Below, in pieces: positions 27,033 through 36,160 of a stretch of DNA of 64,000 bases. The notes under the pieces were generated by a model. That model was not told the DNA's origin. It worked only from the letters and a program-made list of their open reading frames with translations, and did not search any database. The stretch is from Blastochloris viridis. GTDB lineage: Bacteria > Pseudomonadota > Alphaproteobacteria > Rhizobiales > Xanthobacteraceae. The position numbers and the translations under genes are program-made. Each line of letters starts with the position of its first letter. Within the stretch, counting starts at the first letter, position 1. The stretch covers positions 660,001-724,000 of the forward strand of contig NZ_CP012946.1 in assembly GCF_001402875.1 (NCBI RefSeq), read 5' to 3'.

Positions 27033-27637
27033 GAAAGCGGCGCCAGCGCCGCCGCCAGTGCCTCAAGGTCGAAGGTGGCGGTGAACTCCTCGTGGAGGGC
27101 GATCAGGCCGGTGCGGAGCTGGTTGCGAACGATCAGCGAGTCCTGCTGCTTGATGGTGGGGTGCATCGGCATCAGCGCGAAGATGGTGTCGCCCACCGGC
27201 ACCGCGATGTCCTTGACCGGCTTGGGCGGATGTAGCCCGGCCGCGACCAGCGATGCGCGCAGCTCCGCCCGCATCGACGCCCATTCGCCCGCGGCGATGG
27301 CCGGGAACACCGGGTGGCGGTCGAAGGCGTCGAGCGCGCAGGCCGCCACCGCCTCCGGCAGCGCCGCCGGCGCCGGCGCGTGCGGCCGCAGCGCGCCCTC
27401 CGCCAGTTCGCCGACCAGCCGCAGCCCGATCGGGTAGGACCGCCAGCGGGCGATGTCGAGCGCCTCCAGGAAGATCGGCTCCGAGTAGATCTGCTGCCAG
27501 TTGGTGCCGGCGCGGGCGCGGGAATAGTCGTGGATGCCCTTCTGTGTGAGATGGGCGGCGCGGCTGTCCAGCCAGTCGGTCAAGGCGGCGCGGCCGGTGG
27601 CCTTGGGCTTTTTGCGAAACAGATCCAACAGCGCCAT
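27029..27637 (-). CDS. Conserved hypothetical protein, acetate-cluster neighbour
   Basis: 202 residues, start ATG 27637 with GGGAGGGAGG just upstream on the minus strand. It begins MALLDLFRKKPKATGRAALTDWLDSR and contains TQKGIHDYSRARAGTNWQQI and DTIFALMPMHPT. No signal peptide or membrane segment; mixed helical composition. I do not recognise a domain. It is divergent from the CrbS-like gene across 156 bp, which suggests joint regulation. The last codons lie inside a palindromic repeat that provides the stop, so the C-terminus may have been altered by repeat insertion. Confidence 0.82.
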   Translation of the reverse strand: MALLDLFRKKPKATGRAALTDWLDSRAAHLTQKGIHDYSRARAGTNWQQIYSEPIFLEALDIARWRSYPIGLRLVGELAEGALRPHAPAPAALPEAVAACALDAFDRHPVFPAIAAGEWASMRAELRASLVAAGLHPPKPVKDIAVPVGDTIFALMPMHPTIKQQDSLIVRNQLRTGLIALHEEFTATFDLEALAAALAPLS

Positions 27638-27793
27638 CGCGTCAACCTCCCTCCCGAAGCATGCCCGGCCGCCGGCGGGGCGGGCACTGGACAGGCCGGC
27701 GGTGGCGTGGTGACGTTGCCCCGGCCGCCGCCCGGCGTACCGGCGGGGCCGGCGCGGCGGGACGAGCCAGCGCAGAGTGAGGCAGGAGACGCG

Positions 27794-30700
27794 ATGCTGC
27801 AAGGTTGGGTCGTCGTCGCGCTGGCGGTTGGCTATATCGGCCTTTTGTTCCTGATCGCCAGCTTCGGCGACCGGCTCAAGGCCCGCGACGTCGAGCGCCG
27901 CTCGCGCCGCTTCATCTATCCGCTGTCGCTGGCGGTCTATTGCACCAGCTGGACGTTCTTCGGCTCGGTCGGGCTGTCGTCCCACGCCGGCTTCGATTTT
28001 CTCGCCATCTATATCGGGCCGATCATCATGATCGGCTTCGCCTGGCCGCTGCTGATCCGCATCCTCAGGCTGGCCAAGGCGCAGAACATCACCTCGATCG
28101 CCGACTTCATCGCCGCCCGCTACGGCAAGAACCAGACCGTGGCGGCGCTGGTGACGGTGGTGGCGGTGATCGCGGTGGTGCCCTACATCGCGCTGCAGCT
28201 CAAGGCGGTGTCGTCCTCGCTCGCCACCATACTCAGCTATCTCGGTGTCCACATGCCGGCGAGCGCAGGCTGGTTCGGCGATCTTGCGCTGTTCGTCGCC
28301 ATCCTGATGGCGCTGTTCGCCACGCTGTTCGGCACCCGCCACACCGACGCCACCGAGCATCAAGAAGGCCTGATGCTGGCGATCGCCACGGAATCAGTGG
28401 TCAAGCTGATCGCCTTCCTCGCCGTCGGCATCTTCGTGGTGTTCGTGATGTTCGACGGGCCGAGCGACCTGTTCGGCCGTGCCGCCCAGCACCCCGAGTT
28501 GATCGCGCCGCTGCGGGCGGAGAGCTTCGGCGGGCCGTGGGTGACGATGACGCTGCTGTCGTTCTTCGCCATTCTGCTGCTGCCGCGCCAGTTCCACGTC
28601 GCGGTGGTGGAGAACAATGGCGAGGACGAGGTGCGCCGCGCGGCGTGGCTGTTCCCGCTCTACCTCGTTCTCATCAACCTGTTCGTGGTGCCGGTGGCGA
28701 TCGCCGGCCTGATCAGCTTTCCGCCGAACACGCTCGACAGCGACATGTTCGTGCTGGGGCTGCCGCTGTCGGTCGGCTCCGACCTGATGGCGCTGGTCGC
28801 GTTCATCGGCGGCCTCTCCGCCGCCACCGCCATGGTGATCGTCGAGAGCGTCGCCATCTCGATCATGGTCTCGAACGGGTTGGTGATGCCGCTGATGCTG
28901 CGGCGCCGGCTGAACGCGGAGAACGCCGCCGGCCACGGCCACGGCGCCGCGGTGGCGATGGGCGACGCCGGCGACATGGCGCGGGTGGTGCTCGCGACCC
29001 GCCGCATCGCCATCCTGGTGACGCTGGCTTTGGCCTATTTCTATTACCGCACCGCCGGCACCGCGCAGCTGGCGCAGATCGGCCTCTTGGCGTTTGCGGC
29101 GGTGGCGCAGTTCGCGCCGGCGTTTTTCGGCGGGCTGTTCTGGCGCGGCGCCAACGCCCGCGGCGCCATCGCCGGGCTGGTGGTCGGCACGCTGGTGTGG
29201 GGCTACACGCTGCTGCTGCCGACCTTCGTCGCCGCCGGGCTGGTCGACCCCTCCATTCTCAACGACGGGCCGTTCGGCCTGTTCTTCCTCAAGCCGCAGG
29301 GCCTGTTCGGCCTCAACATCGACCCGCTCACCCACGGCGTGCTGTGGTCGCTCGGCGCCAACATCGCCTGCTTCGTGTGCTCGTCGCTGACGCGGTCGGC
29401 GCTGCCGATCGAGCAGTTGCAGGCCAACGTGTTCGTCGACGCCGAGGCGGTGGCGATGAGCCACAGTTTTCGGCTGTGGCGCACCTCGCTCACCATCGGC
29501 GAATTGATCGCCACAGTGGCGCGCTATCTCGGCGAGGAGCGCGCCCGCCGGTCGTTCGAGAGCTTTGCCGAGACGCGGCGCATCTCGCTCGATCCCCACC
29601 GCGAGGCCGACATCCACCTTCTACGCTACGCCGAGTTTCTGCTGTCGTCGGCGATCGGGGCGGCGTCGTCGCGCCTGGTGCTGTCGCTGCTGCTGCGCAA
29701 GCGCACGGTGTCGACCAAGGCGGCGCTGAAGCTGCTCGACGATGCCTCCGCCGCCTTCCACTACAATCGCGAGGTGCTGCAGACCGCGCTCGACCACGTC
29801 CGCCAGGGCATCGCGGTGTTCGACAAGGATATGCGGCTGATCTGCTGGAACCGGCGGTTCGGCGAGATGCTCGACATTCCGCGCGACGTGATGCGGCTTG
29901 GCGTCAGGTTCGACGAGCTGGTGCGGTTCGAGGCCATCGCCAGCGGGCTGACGCCGGCGGAGGTCGAGGCCATCGTCGCCGACCGCATCGAGCGCTACAC
30001 CGTCAAGCTGGAAACCGTGCAGGAGCGCATGCCTGGCGCCGGCATCGTGATCGAGGCGCGGGCCGCCCGCATGCCGGACGGCGGCGTGGTGATGACGTTC
30101 ACCGACATCACCGAGAGCGTCAACGCCGCCGAGGCGCTGGAGCGCGCCAACGAGACGCTGGAGCGGCGGGTGCACGAGCGCACCGAGGAGCTGACGCGGC
30201 TGAACGTCGAGCTGAAGCGCGCCAAAGCCGTGGCGGAGGAGGCCAATATCTCCAAGACCCGCTTTCTCGCCGCCGCCAGCCACGACGTGCTGCAGCCGCT
30301 CAACGCCGCGCGGCTCTACACCTCGGCGCTGGTCGAGCGCACCGCGGGCGAGGGCGAGGAGGGGCGGCTCGTCCGCAATGTCGACGCCTCGCTCGACGCG
30401 GTGGAGGAGATCCTCGGCGCCGTGCTCGAAATCTCCCGGCTCGACACCGGCGCGCTCAAGGCGGAGATGGGGGTGTTCCGCCTCAGCGACCTGTTCGAGC
30501 AGCTCAAGACCGATTTTGCCCCGCTCGCCGCCGAGAAGGGGCTGAGGCTCACCTTCGTGCCGACCTCGATCGTGGTGCGCTCCGACCGTCGGCTGCTGCG
30601 CCGCCTGGTGCAGAACCTGGTCTCCAACGCCATCAAATACACCCCGCGCGGACGGGTGCTGGTCGGGGTGCGTCGCGAGTGGGGCCGGGCCCGCATCGAG

Positions 30701-31348
30701 GTGCACGATACCGGCCTTGGCATCCCGTCTCAGCAGCAGAAGCTGATCTTCAAGGAGTTCCAGCGGCTGGAGCAGGGGGCAAGGGTGGCGCGCGGGCTCG
30801 GCCTCGGCCTTTCGATCGTCGAGCGGCTGGCGCGGGTGCTGCAGCACCGCATCCGACTCGATTCGACGCCGGGCGAGGGCTCGACCTTCGCCGTCGAGCT
30901 GCCGCGGGTGTCGGCGCTGCCGGACCTCGCTTTGCCGGCGCCGCCGCTGCCGCCGGTGCATGCGCCGCTGGCGGGCATGTCGGTGCTGGCGGTCGACAAC
31001 GAGCCGGCCATCCTCGACGGCATGGTGGCGCTGCTTTCCAACTGGGGCTGCAAGGTTGCAACCGCGCTGTCGCTGGACGACGCGCGGGCGGCGCTGCGCG
31101 ACATGACGCCGGACGTGCTGTTGGTCGACTACCACCTCGACGAGGGCAACGGCCTCGACGCGGTGATGGTGCTGCGCTGGCGGCTCGGCAGCGAGACGCC
31201 GGCGGTGCTGATCACTGCCGACCGCTCGCCGGCGCTGCGCGAGGCGGCGCGCGAGAAGACCGTGCAGCTGCTCAACAAGCCGGTGAACCCGGCGGCGCTG
31301 CGGGCGCTGCTGGCGCGATGGCGGCTGGCGCAGCGTATGGCGGGGTAG
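27794..31348 (+). CDS. crbS: Na+/solute symporter-hybrid sensor histidine kinase, CrbS/CbrA type
   Basis: Protein of 1184 residues. The first ~560 residues form a SSSF symporter-like membrane domain of about 13 helices (VVVALAVGYIGLLFLIASFGD, SVGLSSHAGFDFLAIYIGPI). A PAS domain follows (about 660-770; LDHVRQGIAVFDKDMRLICWNRRF), a coiled coil, then HisKA with phospho-acceptor His830 in AASHDVLQPLNAARLY, HATPase (NLVSNAIKYT, DTGLGIP, GLGLGLSIVERLA) and a C-terminal receiver with Asp1112 in LLVDYHLDEGN. The start ATG follows GGCAGGAG. This architecture with a LuxR-type partner and a DUF4212/symporter pair matches the CrbS/CrbR acetate-switch system; acetate as signal is inferred from other bacteria. 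Confidence 0.88.
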   Translation: MLQGWVVVALAVGYIGLLFLIASFGDRLKARDVERRSRRFIYPLSLAVYCTSWTFFGSVGLSSHAGFDFLAIYIGPIIMIGFAWPLLIRILRLAKAQNITSIADFIAARYGKNQTVAALVTVVAVIAVVPYIALQLKAVSSSLATILSYLGVHMPASAGWFGDLALFVAILMALFATLFGTRHTDATEHQEGLMLAIATESVVKLIAFLAVGIFVVFVMFDGPSDLFGRAAQHPELIAPLRAESFGGPWVTMTLLSFFAILLLPRQFHVAVVENNGEDEVRRAAWLFPLYLVLINLFVVPVAIAGLISFPPNTLDSDMFVLGLPLSVGSDLMALVAFIGGLSAATAMVIVESVAISIMVSNGLVMPLMLRRRLNAENAAGHGHGAAVAMGDAGDMARVVLATRRIAILVTLALAYFYYRTAGTAQLAQIGLLAFAAVAQFAPAFFGGLFWRGANARGAIAGLVVGTLVWGYTLLLPTFVAAGLVDPSILNDGPFGLFFLKPQGLFGLNIDPLTHGVLWSLGANIACFVCSSLTRSALPIEQLQANVFVDAEAVAMSHSFRLWRTSLTIGELIATVARYLGEERARRSFESFAETRRISLDPHREADIHLLRYAEFLLSSAIGAASSRLVLSLLLRKRTVSTKAALKLLDDASAAFHYNREVLQTALDHVRQGIAVFDKDMRLICWNRRFGEMLDIPRDVMRLGVRFDELVRFEAIASGLTPAEVEAIVADRIERYTVKLETVQERMPGAGIVIEARAARMPDGGVVMTFTDITESVNAAEALERANETLERRVHERTEELTRLNVELKRAKAVAEEANISKTRFLAAASHDVLQPLNAARLYTSALVERTAGEGEEGRLVRNVDASLDAVEEILGAVLEISRLDTGALKAEMGVFRLSDLFEQLKTDFAPLAAEKGLRLTFVPTSIVVRSDRRLLRRLVQNLVSNAIKYTPRGRVLVGVRREWGRARIEVHDTGLGIPSQQQKLIFKEFQRLEQGARVARGLGLGLSIVERLARVLQHRIRLDSTPGEGSTFAVELPRVSALPDLALPAPPLPPVHAPLAGMSVLAVDNEPAILDGMVALLSNWGCKVATALSLDDARAALRDMTPDVLLVDYHLDEGNGLDAVMVLRWRLGSETPAVLITADRSPALREAAREKTVQLLNKPVNPAALRALLARWRLAQRMAG

Positions 31349-31611
31349 GGGCGCGGCCGTCTCCGCGTGAGTTTGGGCGCGAACCTCACTGGTCGTCCCG
31401 GCCGAGCCGCGAGGCGATGCGAGGAAGGGGAGCCATCCTGCGATCGTGCCGTGCCACCCTGTTCGGTTGAAGATAGGTTCCCGTCCCTCGCGTCTCCTCG
31501 AGGCGCTCGCCGGGAACGACAGCGGGCCGTTGCGCCCGCCCGGGTGCCAGGGAGCGTGGGCGTGGCAGAACACGCTGGCGCTCGTCCGCCCCACGATCGC
31601 TGGGGAAGCCC
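31349..31611. other. Gap with a degenerate copy of the intergenic palindrome
   Basis: No gene is seen. 31389-31530 begins GGTCGTCCCGGCCGAG, contains GGCGATGCGAGGAAGGGGAG (also seen in the 19.8-21 kb units), and ends CGCTCGCCGGGAACGACAG, so it mixes blocks of two repeat families. Confidence 0.5.
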
Positions 31612-32349
31612 TCACCGCTTCGATCGTCTTTCATGATATACCATCATTGTCCTTGGTGCGACCTCCTGACATTGCATGACAGTCCGCGGCCGGTTTGCAT
31701 CGCCTTCGATGCCCTCGATCGTGATAGTCTGGCGACTTTTGCTCCATACAACTTTGCGAGGGACCTCGAAATTCATGGACAGCGTGATCTCATCCTGGTC
31801 GGCGTCCGTCACCTCCCCTTCGAACATCCTTCCTTCCCTGCCTCGTTCGAAGAGTGCCTGTTTGGAAGCCGCATCCATCGTGAAGTACATGTACCCGGTA
31901 TACTCGCACCGGACGGAGACCGGATTCAGGATGGGCTCGCGAACCCGGAAGCTCAGGATGCTTCTCGGTGGGGTGACCGTGCACTGATGGATCAGCTGTG
32001 GCCTGAATTGTGCAGAATCAAATCCTGGCCAGAACATCGTATTTTGAATTCGGTCGAAGATCAGATCGATCCTTCCGCGAAAAGCCCGCAGCATGAACTC
32101 GATCTTGCCATCAGCTCCATCCCCCATGGAGGTGATTTCTCCTGCGTGCACGCCGATCCCGGAATAGGATTCGATCGATAGCGGCGGCGTTTCAAAGACC
32201 ACCGCCTTTGCATCGATGTCGAAGGTCGCGAAGTAGGGGACCGACGGGGCACCGCCCTCGCACCGCACCGAGAACACGTCTGCGGCGGCCGCGCCATCCG
32301 GCGTCAGCATCAGCAGCAGAATGACGGGAAGGCGGCGGAGCCACGTCAT
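31612..32349 (-). CDS. Exported protein of unknown function
   Basis: 245 residues with a clear Sec signal peptide at the start chosen (MTWLRRLPVILLLMLTPDGAAAADVF, probable cleavage after AAA). The frame is open 37 codons further upstream without merit. The mature part is beta-rich and has several cysteines (SVRCEGG, IHQCTV, SVRCEYTGY, TVMQCQEV), which suggests disulfide-bonded repeats; YFTMDAASKQALFERGREG and YFATFDIDAKAVVFETP look like two copies of one fold, with MYFTMD/YFATFD followed by A-K-x-A/V-x-F-E. No known family recognised. Base composition looks AT-richer than its neighbours, so transfer is possible. Confidence 0.75.
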   Translation of the reverse strand: MTWLRRLPVILLLMLTPDGAAAADVFSVRCEGGAPSVPYFATFDIDAKAVVFETPPLSIESYSGIGVHAGEITSMGDGADGKIEFMLRAFRGRIDLIFDRIQNTMFWPGFDSAQFRPQLIHQCTVTPPRSILSFRVREPILNPVSVRCEYTGYMYFTMDAASKQALFERGREGRMFEGEVTDADQDEITLSMNFEVPRKVVWSKSRQTITIEGIEGDANRPRTVMQCQEVAPRTMMVYHERRSKR

Positions 32350-32581
32350 GCCGCGCGCTCCGTGCCGACGCCGAAGGTGGTGTGAAGCCCCATCATGCAC
32401 CGCAGCCCCAAGGGCCGCTGGCGCACTGCCTGTCAGTTCACCTCGATGGCCCCGCCGCAAAGACTAGTCGCAGCACGTCGGGCTGGCAAAGCTGGATTGC
32501 GCGCGCCGCCAATTTCCACGACAGCGTGCGTGCCTTGCAGACGGAAAGGTCCTTCTTGAGTGGGAAAAATCAGGCCGCGCC

Positions 32582-33259
32582 TCACCCCGGCGCGCTTTGT
32601 CCCGCGAGGTTGACCAGCTCGATCTTGGAGGCGGCGATCACCGCCTGGGTGCGGCTCTCGACGCCGAGCTTCTGCAGGATGGCCGAGACGTGGGCCTTCA
32701 CGGTGGCCTCGGACACCGACAGCTCGTGGGCGATCTGCTTGTTGAGCAGGCCCTCCGACAGCATCATCAGCACCCGCATCTGCTGCGGCGTGAGCGAGGA
32801 CAGCCGGGCGACCAGGTCGCTGGTGTCCGGGTCGGTGCCGGCGGCGAGATCGACGTCGGGCGGAATCCAGGTGCCGCCCGCCAGCACGGTGCGGATGGCG
32901 GTGCGCATGTCCTCGACCGCCAGCGTCTTGGGAATGAAGCCGGAGGCGCCGAACTCGATGCAGCGGCGAATGACGCTGGCGTCCTCGTTGGCGGACACCA
33001 CCACCACCGGAATCGAGGGATATTGCCCGCGCAGGTACATCAGCCCGGAAAAGCCGCGCGCGCCCGGCATGGTGAGGTCGAGCAGCACCAGATCGATGCC
33101 GCTGTTGTCGCGCTCGATCAGCCCCTGAAGTTCATCGAACGCGCCGGCCTCGACGACCACCGCTTGCGGAAACAGCCTGCCGAGAGCCTCCCGCAGAGCC
33201 CCTCTGAACAGCGGATGGTCATCGGCAATGACGACCCGATAGCCGCTTGTATCCTCCAC
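32582..33259 (-). CDS. crbR: LuxR/NarL-family response regulator, CrbR type
   Basis: 225 residues. GTG start with GGGGGAA upstream. Receiver domain: acidic pair at residues 13-14 (VIADDHPLFRGAL), phosphorylated Asp61 in LVLLDLTMPG, Lys in GFIPKTLA. C-terminal LuxR helix-turn-helix about residues 155-207: LTPQQMRVLMMLSEGLLNKQIAHELSVSEATVKAHVSAIL. Its likely partner is the hybrid kinase at 27794-31348. The family activates acetyl-CoA synthetase and acetate uptake genes. It is divergent from the DUF4212/symporter pair, a likely target. Confidence 0.87.
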   Translation of the reverse strand: MEDTSGYRVVIADDHPLFRGALREALGRLFPQAVVVEAGAFDELQGLIERDNSGIDLVLLDLTMPGARGFSGLMYLRGQYPSIPVVVVSANEDASVIRRCIEFGASGFIPKTLAVEDMRTAIRTVLAGGTWIPPDVDLAAGTDPDTSDLVARLSSLTPQQMRVLMMLSEGLLNKQIAHELSVSEATVKAHVSAILQKLGVESRTQAVIAASKIELVNLAGQSAPG

Positions 33260-33425
33260 GCATTCCCCCGATCACAAACCGCGTCGGTTTGTCACGCCTG
33301 ACGCCCGCACGGTGTCATTGTCAACCTGTGGGCGGCGCAGCGCAAGCGCGCCGGAGCGTTCATCCCGGTGATGCAAATGCGAGGCGGCTTTGAGACATAG
33401 CCGTAACCCCAGCCGGTGGCGCGCG

Positions 33426-33442
33426 ATGTTGCGTCGCAACAT
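33426..33442. promoter_or_regulatory. Palindromic candidate operator
   Basis: ATGTTGCG-T-CGCAACAT, perfect 8-bp arms around one base. GTTGCAAC at 33521-33528 repeats the inner half-sites with no spacer. Candidate binding site for a dimeric regulator of the symporter or crbR; the protein is unknown. Confidence 0.45.
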
Positions 33443-33640
33443 TTCCGAAGCGATTTCAAAGGCTTTTGGCCGGAAGCGTCGACGAAAGTAGCATAGGTCA
33501 ATTTCCACGGCGCTGCTAGCGTTGCAACAAGTCCCCTTTGTAACCAATTCAGCGGGACGGTTTCGGGAGCCACGGTCGCCCGGTCGTCTTTGGGCCGGCG
33601 GACCTTCCTGTCGACTTCAACCGGACGCGACTTGAACACC

Positions 33641-33676
33641 AAGTCATCCTTGCGCCTCAAGTCAACCTTGCGCCCC
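33641..33676 (+). repeat. 18-bp near-tandem repeat before the DUF4212 gene
   Basis: AAGTCATCCTTGCGCCTC (33641-33658) and AAGTCAACCTTGCGCCCC (33659-33676) abut and agree at 16 of 18 positions. Confidence 0.8.
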
Positions 33677-33701
33677 TGGTCACCAAGGAGGAGCCACGCC
33701 G

Positions 33702-33959
33702 ATGTCCAATCCTCACGAGGCCACCCACTGGCCGCGCACGGTCCGCCTGATGTGGACCATGCTCGGACTGTGGGCCTTCTTCTCGTTCTTCATCCACTTC
33801 TTCGTCACGTCGTTGAACAAGATCGTGATCTTCGGTTTCCCGCTCGGCTTCTACATGGCTGCGCAGGGGTCGCTGATCGCCTTCGTCGTCATGCTGTTCT
33901 GGTTTGCGTCAGCCCAGGACAAGATCGACCGCGAATGCGGCGTCGCTGAAGACGATTGA
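33702..33959 (+). CDS. DUF4212 small subunit of a sodium/solute symporter
   Basis: 85 residues with two membrane helices (LMWTMLGLWAFFSFFIHFFV and GFYMAAQGSLIAFVVMLFWFA). The N-terminal HWPRTVRLMW, middle IFGFPLGFYMAAQGS and C-terminal IDRECGVAEDD match the DUF4212 small-subunit family that always precedes a VC_2705-type symporter. AAGGAGGAG precedes the ATG. The large subunit starts 13 nt downstream, so both are co-translated. Confidence 0.93.
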   Translation: MSNPHEATHWPRTVRLMWTMLGLWAFFSFFIHFFVTSLNKIVIFGFPLGFYMAAQGSLIAFVVMLFWFASAQDKIDRECGVAEDD

Positions 33960-33972
33960 GAGGAGAACACCC

Positions 33973-35958
33973 ATGGCGACGCAAGCTCAAGGCGGCGGCA
34001 CCTCCGACTTCACCGCCAATCTCGGCAAGATCTACGCCTTCTATACCGGCGGCTTTCTCACCTTCGTGGTGATTCTCGCCATCCTCGAACAGGCCGGCGT
34101 GCCGAACGCCGTGATTGGCTATCTGTTCGTGGCGCTGACCATCGGCGTCTACGCCTTCATCGGCATCATGTCTCGCACCATGCAGGTGTCGGAATATTAT
34201 GTTGCCGGGCGGCGGGTGCCGGCGCTTTACAACGGCATGGCCACCGGCGCCGACTGGATGAGCGCGGCCTCCTTCATCGGCATGGCCGGCACGCTCTATC
34301 TGCTCGGCTATGACGGGCTCGGCTTCGTGCTGGGCTGGACCGGCGGCTATGTGCTGGTGGCGATTCTGGTCGGGCCTTACCTGCGCAAGTTCGGCTGCTA
34401 CACCGTGCCGGACTTCTTCGCCTTTCGGTTCGGCGGCAACGTGGCCCGGTTCCTGGCCATTATCGTGCTGCTGTCGTGCTCCTTCACCTATGTGGTGGCG
34501 CAGATCGTCGGTACCGGCCTGATCGGCGCGCGCCTGCTCAACATGGACTTCACCGTCGCGGTCTATGTCGGCCTCGCCGGCATCTTGGTGTGCTCGATGC
34601 TCGGCGGCATGCGCGCGGTGACCTGGACCCAGGTTGCGCAGTACATCGTGCTGATCATCGCCTACCTGCTGCCGGTGGTGATTCTGTCGGCGCAGAAGTT
34701 CGGCCTGCCGCTGCCGCAATTCACCTACGGCCAGGTGCTGCAGGCGATCACCGCGCGCGAGCAGGAGATGGTGCAGCAGGGGCTGGCGGTGGCCGGCCAG
34801 ATCAAGCCGTACATCCAGCCCTTCACCACCTACGATCCGCTCAACTATTTCGGGCTGATCTTGTGCCTGATGGTCGGCACCGCCTCGCTGCCGCACGTGT
34901 TGATGCGATACTTCACCACGCCGTCAGTGCGCGAAGCGCGGCTGTCGGTGGCGTGGTCGCTGCTGTTCATCTTCATGCTGTATTTCACGGCGCCGGCCTA
35001 CGCCGCGTTCGCCAAGCTCGAAGTTTATCAGGAGGTGATCGGGCGGGCGATTACTGACCTGCCGCAGTGGATTTACTCCTACGGCAAGGTTGGCTTGATC
35101 AATGTCTGCGGTGCGCAGGCCACCGACGCCGCCGCGGTGGTGGCGGCGTGCCAGAAGATCGCCGGCCACGCCGGTATCCTCCGGTTCGGCGATTTCGCCA
35201 TCCAGGCCGATGCCATCGTCATCTCGACGCCGGAAATCGCCGGCCTGCCTTACGTTGTCTCCGGCCTGGTCGCGGCCGGCGGCCTTGCTGCGGCGCTGTC
35301 GACCGCCGACGGCCTGTTGCTCGCCATCGCCAACGCGCTGTCGCACGACGTCTATTACAAGATGATCGACAAGAATGCGCCGACCGCCCGCCGCCTGACC
35401 ATCGCCCGCGTGCTGTTGGTTGGTGTCGCGGTGCTGGCGGCCTACACCGCCTCGTTCCGCCCAGCCGACATCGTGGCGATGGTGGCGTGGGCGTTCTCGC
35501 TGGCCGCGGCCGGCATCTTCCCGGCCTTGGTGATGGGCATCTGGTGGAAGCGGACCTCGAGCGTGGCGGCACTGGCCGGCATGACGGTCGGCTTCGGCCT
35601 GTGCCTCTATTATCTGGTCGGCACCCGCTACTATGCCGGCTCATTCTACGAGACCTGGAGCGTCCTGTCGTCGGCCACCGACGCCCAGGCGGCGCGCTAC
35701 GCCGAACTGAAGGCGGCCTGGCTGGCCGCGCCCGACAGCGCGGCGGCGTGGAAGGCCTACGACACCTTCGCGCAGGGCATCGCCAATTGGTTCGGGGTGA
35801 AGAACATCTCGGCGGGGCTGTTCAGCCTGCCGCTCGGCTTCTTCATCATCTGGTCGGTGTCGCTGATGACGCCGGGGCCGACGGCGGAAATGCGGGCGTT
35901 CATCGACGAAATCCGGCGGCCGCGCGGCCGGGCGATCTTCCAGGAGAAGACAAGCTGA
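33973..35958 (+). CDS. Na+/solute symporter large subunit, VC_2705 subfamily (ActP-like)
   Basis: 661 residues in about 13 membrane helices (KIYAFYTGGFLTFVVILAILEQAG at the start). Family signatures include YYVAGRRVPALYNGMATGADWMSAASFIGMAGTLY and VGLAGILVCSMLGGMRAVTWTQVAQYIVL. The ATG follows GAGGAGAAC. ActP-type carriers import acetate and other short carboxylates with sodium; the crbS/crbR context points to acetate or a similar acid. Relative to ActP it has two long hydrophilic inserts (about residues 245-280 and 360-420), as VC_2705 members do. A strong terminator follows. Confidence 0.92.
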   Translation: MATQAQGGGTSDFTANLGKIYAFYTGGFLTFVVILAILEQAGVPNAVIGYLFVALTIGVYAFIGIMSRTMQVSEYYVAGRRVPALYNGMATGADWMSAASFIGMAGTLYLLGYDGLGFVLGWTGGYVLVAILVGPYLRKFGCYTVPDFFAFRFGGNVARFLAIIVLLSCSFTYVVAQIVGTGLIGARLLNMDFTVAVYVGLAGILVCSMLGGMRAVTWTQVAQYIVLIIAYLLPVVILSAQKFGLPLPQFTYGQVLQAITAREQEMVQQGLAVAGQIKPYIQPFTTYDPLNYFGLILCLMVGTASLPHVLMRYFTTPSVREARLSVAWSLLFIFMLYFTAPAYAAFAKLEVYQEVIGRAITDLPQWIYSYGKVGLINVCGAQATDAAAVVAACQKIAGHAGILRFGDFAIQADAIVISTPEIAGLPYVVSGLVAAGGLAAALSTADGLLLAIANALSHDVYYKMIDKNAPTARRLTIARVLLVGVAVLAAYTASFRPADIVAMVAWAFSLAAAGIFPALVMGIWWKRTSSVAALAGMTVGFGLCLYYLVGTRYYAGSFYETWSVLSSATDAQAARYAELKAAWLAAPDSAAAWKAYDTFAQGIANWFGVKNISAGLFSLPLGFFIIWSVSLMTPGPTAEMRAFIDEIRRPRGRAIFQEKTS

Positions 35959-35980
35959 GCGCCGATGTTGGTGGCGCCGG

Positions 35981-36008
35981 AGCGGGGGCCCATGGGCCCC
36001 CGCTTTTG
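35981..36008 (+). terminator. Terminator after the symporter
   Basis: Perfect 24-bp palindrome made of AGCGGGGGCCCA and its complement (35981-36004), followed by TTTTG, 22 nt after the symporter stop. Confidence 0.88.
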
Positions 36009-36160
36009 TTGCCGACGCCCGGCGCGGGCAACCATGTCCTTGACACGATTGAGATCAAACACGTGGATGGCCAAGCCCGGCCGCCCGGACCTGACGACGC
36101 CGGGTCACGTCCAAAGGCCACTGGCATCATCGGCTCGGCGTGGCTCCTTCAAACGCATAC

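Larger units (their letters stand above)
33260..33701. other. Divergent regulatory region between crbR and the symporter pair
   Basis: 442 bases without a gene, between divergent genes. It holds a 17-bp interrupted palindrome (33426-33442), a related GTTGCAAC palindrome (33521-33528) and an 18-bp near-tandem repeat (33641-33676) just before the ribosome binding site AAGGAGGAG of the DUF4212 gene. Confidence 0.6.

Noticed and set aside
27805..31470. 1221-residue plus-strand frame inside the hybrid kinase gene
   Set aside because: Alternate frame of the kinase; low-complexity Arg/Ala/Pro sequence with no domain.
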